From contig JALLPB010000645.1 in the NCBI GenBank assembly GCA_036939975.1, positions 1-13,976 of the forward strand: a stretch of 13,976 nucleotides of DNA. Direction: 5' to 3'. Under the pieces are notes generated by a model. That model worked only from the letters and a program-made list of their open reading frames with translations, was not told the origin of the DNA and did not search any database. Positions 8,605-13,976 of the stretch are shown here, piece by piece. The DNA is from Cyclostephanos tholiformis. Taxonomy: Eukaryota; Bacillariophyta; Thalassiosirophyceae; Thalassiosirales; Thalassiosiraceae. The position numbers and the translations under genes are program-made. Each line of letters starts with the position of its first letter. The stretch's first letter is position 1.

Positions 8605-11065
8605 ATGACATCGTCAACCGCCGCCGCAGCCGCCGCAGCCGCCGAGGCCGAGGAGTGGCGCGCCAAACGCCGCATTCGCCGTCGCGACTATGAATCCAAT
8701 GACGACGACGACGACGATCCGTTCTCCGCGACGACGACGTTTACGACCGGCGGTGGGGGGGTGACCGGGACGATGACCGCCGCCCGTCGACTAAGGATGG
8801 AGAGGGAGGAGGCGCTTCGTCTCGCGTCGGTTACCACCGCAAAGGCGGAGACGAACGCTAGGGGTGACGATGATGACGGGGGAGACGCGGCGTGGGCGAG
8901 GGCGGGGGCGGGGGCGGGGGGATCGAACGAGAGGAGGAGGGCGGCGGCGCTGTCGCGTCGGGCGCTTGCATCCGTGGGCGGGGTCGGCGCCGTGGCGGTT
9001 CCCGCCGGCGGCGGTGGCGACGACGACGAAAACGACGACGACGTCGTCGTTGATATACCTAACTCGTCCGGAAACGTCGACGATCGATACGACGACGACA
9101 ACGACCGACCCCTCGAGACGACGGGGGGGGGGGCGACGACGTCACTGCTCGAGCAGGCGGCCATGCTGAAGCGTCAACGCGACTCGCTCACGGACACCCA
9201 GCGCCTCGCGCTACAGCGCAAGGTGGACGAGGATCGCATAATGAAGGAGGCGAGTCACGTGCAGACCAATGCCCTCCAGGCGGCGTCGGAGCTCGCGGGG
9301 GGGGTTAAGTACGGCACATCGCTGCCCACGGCGTGGAGGTGCCCGCGAAAGGTCCTCGGGGATGGCAACGAGGCGGAGTGGGAGAGGACGCGTCAGAAGT
9401 GGCATATATTGGTTGAGGGGGAGGACGTGCCCCCCCCCGTGCGCAATTTCGCCGACATGGGTTTTCCGAAACCGATAATGGACGTCCTAGTGGCGAAGAA
9501 CGTTAGGAGACCAACGCCGATACAGATGCAGGGTCTCACGGTCGCGCTTAGCGGGAGGGATATGGTTGGGATCGCGTTCACCGGGAGGTGAGATTTTCTT
9601 CTGCTTTTTATTGTTAAGGCGATGAAGGCGATGATGCATGAGGAGATCGAGGCATTTTTCTTTCTGCGCCTTCGTCATCCCTTTTATCGTTTTATCCATC
9701 CAACCCGCGCTTGATTTTTGATAATCACTCTCACCATATCGAAAAATGAATGTAAATATATGCATGTATATTATACAGCGGCAAGACGCTCAGCTTCTCG
9801 CTACCCCTGGTGATGGCGGCACTCGAGGAGGAGGCGCGCATGCCCCTAGTGCCTGGAGAGGGTCCCGTTGGCATCGTCCTGGCGCCGTCGCGAGAGCTGG
9901 CACGTCAGACGTACGAGGTCGTGGTACGTGCACAGTCTAAATCAAAATTATCGCTCCATTACTTTTTTTAAAATTATTTTCACATCATCGGTTTGATCCC
10001 GACTTTTCTTTACCCTCCCAGACCGAATTCTGCGCGGCGCTGTCGTCGAAAATACGATCGCAGCTACTGATCGGCGGCGAGTCCGGACGAGACCAGATAC
10101 AGCCCTTCCGCGATGCGGGGGTGCACTGCGTGGTGGCGACGCCTGGTCGACTCCGTGACTTCCTCAAGAGGCGATCCATCAACCTCGACATTTGCCGGTA
10201 TATTTGCCTCGACGAGGCCGACAGGATGCTCGACCTAGGTTTCGACGAGGAGGTTAGCGAGATAATGAATCACTTCCACCACCAGCGACAGACGATACTT
10301 TACTCAGCGACATTCCCAAAGAAATTTCAGGACTTCGCGAAGCAGACCCTCGTGCGACCGATCGTCGTGAATGTCGGTAGAGCGGGGGCCGCGAACCTCG
10401 ACGTGATTCAGGAGGTGGAGTATGTCAAGCAGGAGGCAAAGATCGTGTACCTACTCGAATGTCTGCAGAAAACGGCTCCCCCCGTGGTCATCTTCTGCGA
10501 GAAGAAAGGCGACGTCGATGATATACACGAATATCTTCTGCTAAAGGGGGTTGAGGCCGTAAGCATCCACGGAGGCAAGGATCAAGAAGAGCGTAACGAG
10601 GCGATCGCACTCTATAAGGCGGGGAAGAAGGATGTGCTCGTAGCCACCGATATCGCAGCGAAAGGGTTGGACTTTGCCGACATCCAGCACGTGATAAATT
10701 TTGACATGCCGTCAGAAATTGAGAATTACGTGCACAGAATTGGCCGGACGGGACGGTGCGGCAAGACAGGGGTAGCCACCACCTTCATTAACAAGAGCTG
10801 CGAGGAAACGACGCTCCTCGATCTCAAGCACTTGCTGAAGGAGGCGCATCAGCGCATCCCTCCGGTCTTAATGATAATGGACGATCCGTTGGAGAGTTAC
10901 GCGGCTGGGGGCGATGGGGTTGGTGGTCCCAGAGGATGTTCCTTTTGTGGCGGTTTGGGACACACAATCGTTGATTGTCCCAAGATTGACAAAGATGCCA
11001 GGAGAGTGGCTGGGGGTCGACGGGATGCCTTGGCAACCGGAGATGGATATGGCGGAGAGATTTAA
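8605..11065 (+). CDS. DDX41: DEAD-box ATP-dependent RNA helicase DDX41 (Abstrakt)
   Basis: DDX41 is a nuclear RNA helicase associated with late spliceosomes. Exons 8605-9587, 9779-9923 and 10022-11065 (introns 191 and 98 bp, GT-AG, phases agree) give 723 residues, against 622 in human. The extra length is an N-terminal low-complexity region rich in Ala, Asp and Gly. The family block WRCPRKVLG...[18 protein letters not shown] precedes the Q motif ([10 protein letters not shown]). Motifs are I AFTGSGKT (324-331, its Ser codon split by intron 1), Ia PSRELARQ (364-371), TPGR (416-419), DEAD (440-443), SAT (471-473), TDIAAKGLD and HRIGRTGR (614-621). The C-terminal zinc knuckle [14 protein letters not shown] (C682, C685, H690, C695) is diagnostic for DDX41 among DEAD-box proteins. 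The chosen start is the first ATG; the exact N-terminus is less sure. No key motif is missing. Confidence 0.96.
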
Positions 11066-11113
11066 AGCTCGGCTTGGACATACGAGTTCCTGCAGCATGA
11101 GAGCCGAATGACG

Positions 11114-11277
11114 CAGAAAAAAGAAGTATAAAAGAAGTATATAACTTTGTATTGATTTCACTATAAGTCTATACCTGTGCTTCGTTTTTCGTCTTTAAAA
11201 CTGTGCACATTATATTGTGTGATCATCACACGAACGAAGTCATAGAATGCGCCTCTGACTTAAGGCGAACTGAGCAG
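11114..11277 (+). repeat. Direct repeat copy A (uninterrupted)
   Basis: The main block 11140-11277 matches 11853-12012 with many shared runs, such as TTGTATTGATTTCACTAT, CATTATATTGTGTGATCATC and GGCGAACTGAGCAG. Its left edge (11114-11139, AAAAAAGAAGTATAAAAGAAGTA) resembles 11645-11669. Copy A lies in the 3' flank of DDX41 and reads straight through where copy B carries the foldback element. Confidence 0.85.
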
Positions 11278-11403
11278 GCTATGGCTATGCCCATTACCAT
11301 GACCCCGATTATGACCACAACCACAACAATGACCACACCTAGGCAATCCGAACAGCTACTACGCCCATGGTTAATGGATGTCAATGCCCACAGCTACGGT
11401 GAT

Positions 11404-11445
11404 GGCTATGGCTATGGCTATGGCTATGGCTATGGCTATGGCTAT
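11404..11445 (+). repeat. GGCTAT hexanucleotide tandem repeat, 7 perfect copies
   Basis: Seven uninterrupted GGCTAT units encode alternating Gly-Tyr in the frame of the decayed coding sequence. A minisatellite of this kind can change in copy number by slippage. Confidence 0.97.
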
Positions 11446-11490
11446 GCCCAAGGCAACGTCCACAGCTTATTCAGCTATGACTAGTAACAA

Positions 11491-11532
11491 GGCTATGGCT
11501 ATGGCTATGGCTATGGTTATGGCTACGGCTAC
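11491..11532 (+). repeat. Second GGCTAT tandem array, 4 perfect and 3 variant copies
   Basis: Four GGCTAT units are followed by GGTTAT and two GGCTAC. The frame is the same as in the first array, 45 bp upstream. The variants are synonymous for Gly-Tyr, which hints that the array was once coding. Confidence 0.95.
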
Positions 11533-11669
11533 TAGCCCAACGGATACAACTAACCTGGCAGCAACAGCTACCCTGACGGCTACCGTGGCAGCGTTTACTG
11601 TACACATCATGCATTGACTGAAACACTCTTGCTTCTTTTGATCCCAAAAAGAAATACAAAGAAGTACTA

Positions 11670-11850
11670 GAGTTTCCAAATCAATCTTTTTCCCCATGCT
11701 AGGGAGGATATTTTCTTTTATTTCCTTCGTTGACTCCTCCAGAGTTCTCTCAAAGTTTGAATCTTTCCGTTCATTCACGGATGCTCACTTGGGAATTAAT
11801 TGAAAATATCCTCTCAAGCATGGAAAGTAAAGATTGATTTGGAAACTGTA
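11670..11850. mobile_element. Foldback (MITE-like) element with long terminal inverted repeats
   Basis: The left arm 11671-11715 and right arm 11802-11847 are near-perfect inverted repeats. A 19-nt exact block (AGTTTCCAAATCAATCTTT, 11671-11689, against its complement at 11829-11847), CCATGCT/AGCATGG and a 12-nt block (GAGGATATTTTC, 11704-11715, against 11802-11813) align in order. The ~86-bp loop has no open frame of note. The flanks carry similar AGTACTA and AGTATAA, a possible imperfect target duplication. Direct repeat copy A lacks the element at the matching point, which looks like an empty site. It is non-autonomous; the transposase family cannot be told from this sequence. Confidence 0.7.
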
Positions 11851-11852
11851 GT

Positions 11853-12012
11853 ATAACATTGTATTGATTTCACTATGAGTATACCTTTGCTTCGTTGTTT
11901 GTTTTTAAAACAGTGCGCATTATATTGTGTGATCATCGCATGAACAAAGTCGTATCTAAAGTAGCACCTGCGCAACACAGAACACGCCTCTGACTTTAGG
12001 CGAACTGAGCAG
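11853..12012 (+). repeat. Direct repeat copy B (downstream part, beside the foldback element)
   Basis: This is the diverged partner of 11140-11277, about 710 bp away in the same orientation. It carries an extra insertion of about 25 bp near 11954-11980. It ends one base before the RPE stop codon, so it forms the RPE 3' flank. The left part of the same repeat (11645-11669) is separated from it by the foldback element. Confidence 0.85.
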
Positions 12013-12013
12013 A

Positions 12014-13554
12014 TCAACGAAGCTCTTTCACCGCTTTCTCGAATCCTTCAGGGTGTTGAAATAGTGCCGTCCCTTTTGCGATCCGTTTCAAGAGGGAGAG
12101 GAGAGTTCCCCGTAAGTCGAGAGCAAAATTGTGGTCGAGTCGACATCGATTTGTAAATTCATGCTCACTCACCTGCTACTAAGATATCCGCCCCCGCATC
12201 GATCACTGCCGAGCTGGTAATGCTGTTGATGCCACCATCAACAAGAATCCTCAAGTTTATCCCCCGGGGACGTAAAATCCGATCTCTGTACTGCCGTAGC
12301 AATTCGATCTTACGAATCGCTACGTGATTGAATTGCTGACCACCGAACCCAGGTTCAACGGCCAGGACATCGACGAGGTCTATCATTCCGGTGTCGAGCA
12401 ATGGAAAGATGGTCGTGACGTCCGTTTCTGGATTGATGGATATCCCGCATCCCATTCCTAACGAGGTTATGTCCCTCGCGAATGCCACAGCCGAACTAAG
12501 CGCATCGCGATCGTCGTCGACGTCGTCGTCGTCGTCGTCTCCGTCGTCGTCTCCGTCGTTCCTCTCGCCCATTGCCTCCCATTGAAAGATGAGTCGCGTG
12601 GCACCCGCCTCGGCCATGGCGGTCGCGTACCTACGCGGACGTTCGACGCATAAGTGCACGTCCAATACGAGTCCCGTGCGATTCGCGAATCTCTTGCGTA
12701 TGCCGTCGACCATGCGCGGTCCGAAGGTTAACGCATGCGGCGAATCGATGTACACGCCGTCGAATACGTCCACGTGCAGCCATGCGCAGCCGGCATCGAG
12801 GCATTTTTGCACCTCGGACCCCATGTCGGACCTGACCACATTTCGAGTTGGCGTGGTATGTATAATAATGTGCGGGGGTTTTTTCCATGAGAGAGCGAAA
12901 TAATGACGGGACGCGCGCGCGGGTGAGGGGTGGGGGGGGAAAGGGGGGGGGGGGGAATGCGATGTACCCTTGCCCTCACCAATCGCATGCCAAGAGTGAC
13001 GGAGAGATGATGATCGGCTCGTATTTCGGCGTGACCGCACCGCACGGCGGCTCATGACGTCGATCGTCGTCGTCGTCGTCATTGTCGACCGTGTCCCCCC
13101 CCCCCCCGCCGCGAACGCCGGATCGACGCCGCTCGACGATGCCCCATCTTCCAACGCCCTCGATCACGTCACGCGGTACGATAGACCTCGACTTCTCCAC
13201 ACCCCCGTCGTCAACGACGCATGCACCTCCGAGGATTGGACGAGTCGAAACGGAGGCCGTCGACGATTCCGCGCGGCCAGGTCGGTACGACGATGACGAC
13301 GACGACGACGACGTCGTCGGGGGTGGGAACGACGCGTATAATAGCATCATCATCGTCAGGAGGGGGAGGCACGTCGACTTCGGTTGGATGAGTCGTCGTC
13401 GGCGTGATGCGACGATGGAGGCGGGAGGATGATGTTGTGGCGTCCGCGTCGTCGGTGACATCGATCGGTCCGCCGTAGGAGGCGACGACGACGACGACGA
13501 AGACGAAGACGGCGAAGACGGGGGACGCAGCGTAATCATCGCCATATTCATCAT
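12014..13554 (-). CDS. Ribulose-phosphate 3-epimerase homologue, divergent, probably plastid-targeted
   Basis: RPE interconverts ribulose-5-phosphate and xylulose-5-phosphate. Exons 12980-13554, 12173-12831 and 12014-12072 (introns 148 and 100 bp, GT-AG, phases agree) give up to 430 residues; the core begins near residue 176. The TIM-barrel landmarks are ISPSLLACDW (183-192), LHVDVFDG with H211 and D213, DVHLCVE with H251, VEPGFGGQ (350-357), VDGGI with D390, and VAGTALF (410-416). All four expected metal and acid/base residues are present. Oddities are FQWEAM (274-279) where the family has an HxE-type strand end, and an acidic insertion (283-301) encoded by GAC/GAT triplets. The ~175-residue N-terminal extension has Ser, Gly and Asp runs. 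It includes RRRRLIQPKSTCLPLLTMMMLLYASFPPP (about 52-80), read as a signal peptide with an ASFP motif, in shorter form. The true start may be downstream, for example the ATG at 13461. Confidence 0.86.
12927..12955 (+). repeat. G-run cluster (G4, G8, G13) in RPE intron 1
   Basis: Runs of 4, 8 and 13 G lie within 29 bp, preceded by a GGG at 12921. They fall in intron 1 of RPE and read as C-runs in its transcript. Such a cluster can form a G-quadruplex in DNA and is also prone to sequencing error. Confidence 0.9.
13095..13107 (+). repeat. C13 homopolymer in RPE exon 1
   Basis: Thirteen C in a row encode a poly-Gly tract on the minus strand, between the presequence and the catalytic core. A one-base length error or change would shift the frame of everything upstream, so the predicted N-terminus depends on this run being correct. 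Confidence 0.95.
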
Positions 13555-13976
13555 GTGTGTAGAATGTACGTATACTGAGAGCTAGTACCATAGCCATATA
13601 GTAACCATACGCGCAAATTTCAATTACTAGTAATGGGTCTTACGGTACCGGTATTGGTGCCAGTACCAGTACTGTTAGCTGCCCGTACCGGTACTGTCCA
13701 TTCAACCTTTTTCGAACGTCATCCCTTTCTGCGTAGCTACCTGTTTTCGCTACATACCCTGTTTTTTGTGTTTCTCTCTCTCGTTTTTATTATTTGGACC
13801 GTTGGAAAAAAAGATCTTTCTCCAAAAGTTTTTTTTTCGTTCCTAAAAATCAACATAGGAATCATATCGAAGAAAGGCTCCACATAGGAATCAATTTGAG
13901 AGTAAGAAAGACAGAAAGATTTTTTTTTTCGTAACATAAATTCAACGTAGGAATCAGTGGGATCGACAGAAGACAA
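13555..13976. other. Gene-free right edge
   Basis: This 422-bp region is upstream of RPE, so it should contain its 5' UTR and promoter. No convincing gene is seen; a minus-strand open frame from 13737 to the edge is repeat- and poly-Lys-driven. It carries a GTACCGG-rich patch (about 13641-13697) and a direct repeat near the edge. Confidence 0.55.
13829..13956 (+). repeat. Direct repeat pair ending in a TAGGAATCA motif, with a third partial copy
   Basis: 13829-13864 and 13919-13956 share T9-10, CGT, an AAA-rich stretch, TCAAC and TAGGAATCA in the same order. A third ACATAGGAATCA lies between them at 13882-13893. The spacings (29 and 63 bp) are irregular. It may continue beyond the window. Confidence 0.75.

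Larger units (their letters stand above)
11277..11640 (+). pseudogene. Decayed Gly/Tyr/Gln/Asn-rich coding sequence
   Basis: Read on the plus strand, consecutive pieces encode one low-complexity composition. GYGYAHYHDPDYDHNHNNDH (11277-11336) and GNPNSYYAHG (11342-11371) are in shifted frames. From 11383 a single frame reads NAHSYGD, then repeated GY to YAQGNVHSLFSYD, two stops, QGY plus more GY, stop, PNGYN, stop, PGSNSYPDGYRGSVY. All breaks in that last frame are TAG or TAA, one C-to-T change from Gln codons, and Gln fits the composition. This suggests a lost prion-like Q/G/Y-rich protein, with frameshifts at about 11340 and 11372. It may instead be an expanded simple repeat that was never a gene. 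No source gene is recognised; the DDX41 C-terminus (GDGYGG) is only slightly similar. Confidence 0.4.
11066..12013. other. Repeat-rich accessory stretch between the DDX41 and RPE stop codons
   Basis: This 948-bp segment lies between two convergent genes, so it includes both 3' UTRs. No intact gene is visible. It holds two diverged copies of a direct repeat, GGCTAT tandem runs inside a decayed coding sequence, and a foldback element, described separately. It is the most rearranged part of the window. Confidence 0.7.

Noticed and set aside
8688..9164. 158-codon Ser/Pro-rich minus-strand frame within DDX41 exon 1
   Set aside because: It is a shadow of the GAC/GCG-rich N-terminal coding region of DDX41.
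11482..11553. Nuclear stop-codon reassignment (TAA/TAG as Gln) in the host
   Set aside because: IDI-SQS and the POR-like gene end in TAG, and DDX41 and the plastid-type protein end in TAA at family-appropriate C-termini, so the host uses these as stops.
11467..11778. Minus-strand frame through the GGCTAT array and foldback element
   Set aside because: Its Ile/Ala repeat is the complement of GGCTAT and the rest crosses the foldback arm, so it looks like chance.
12502..12545. GTC/GTCGTC triplet run as a possible CRISPR or regulatory repeat
   Set aside because: It is the coding sequence of the Asp-rich insertion in RPE, and the frame is maintained.
13737..13976. Minus-strand open frame running off the right edge
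   Set aside because: Its content comes from the T-runs and TAGGAATCA direct repeats; there is no ATG inside the window at its start and no domain.

Overview
The window looks like nuclear DNA from a photosynthetic stramenopile, most probably a diatom. The reasons are short GT-AG introns in GC-rich genes, proteins whose signal peptide is followed by Phe (the ASAFAP-type plastid entry motif of red-lineage secondary plastids), and a gene fusing isopentenyl-diphosphate isomerase (IDI) to squalene synthase (SQS), an arrangement known from diatoms and some other secondary-plastid algae. All three stop codons are used by the intact genes, so the genetic code appears standard.

Layout, left to right. 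(1) UBA3, the catalytic subunit of the NEDD8-activating E1, minus strand, four exons (85-1907). (2) A 221-bp divergent spacer, then an unrecognised, probably plastid-targeted membrane protein, plus strand (2129-3118). (3) A 546-bp upstream region with a perfect 11-bp-arm hairpin and a possible 5' UTR intron, then the IDI-SQS fusion, plus strand (3665-6472). (4) Convergent to it, 161 bp away, a POR-like short-chain dehydrogenase/reductase (SDR) with an apparent three-part presequence pointing to the thylakoid lumen, minus strand (6634-8403). (5) A 201-bp divergent spacer, then DDX41, a spliceosome-associated DEAD-box helicase with a C-terminal zinc knuckle, plus strand, three exons (8605-11065). 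(6) An accessory-like stretch of about 950 bp (11066-12013) with a diverged direct duplication, a decayed Gly/Tyr/Gln-rich coding sequence and a roughly 180-bp foldback (MITE-like) element. (7) A ribulose-phosphate 3-epimerase homologue, minus strand, three exons (12014-13554). (8) A gene-free right edge with short repeats.

The genes are mostly core functions: neddylation, RNA helicase, sterol/isoprenoid synthesis, plastid pigment-type SDR and pentose phosphate/Calvin metabolism. They do not form an operon-like system. The most noteworthy points are: (a) the SQS half appears to lack, in frame, about 28 residues that normally carry the start of the first aspartate-rich motif; (b) the POR-like SDR has a lumen-type twin-arginine targeting segment and lacks the Cys of the usual PGC motif; (c) the foldback element interrupts one copy of a duplicated segment while the other copy looks like an empty site; (d) a repeat region reads as a prion-like Q/G/Y-rich protein broken by stops where Gln would fit. 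I found no evidence of an entirely new multi-gene system.
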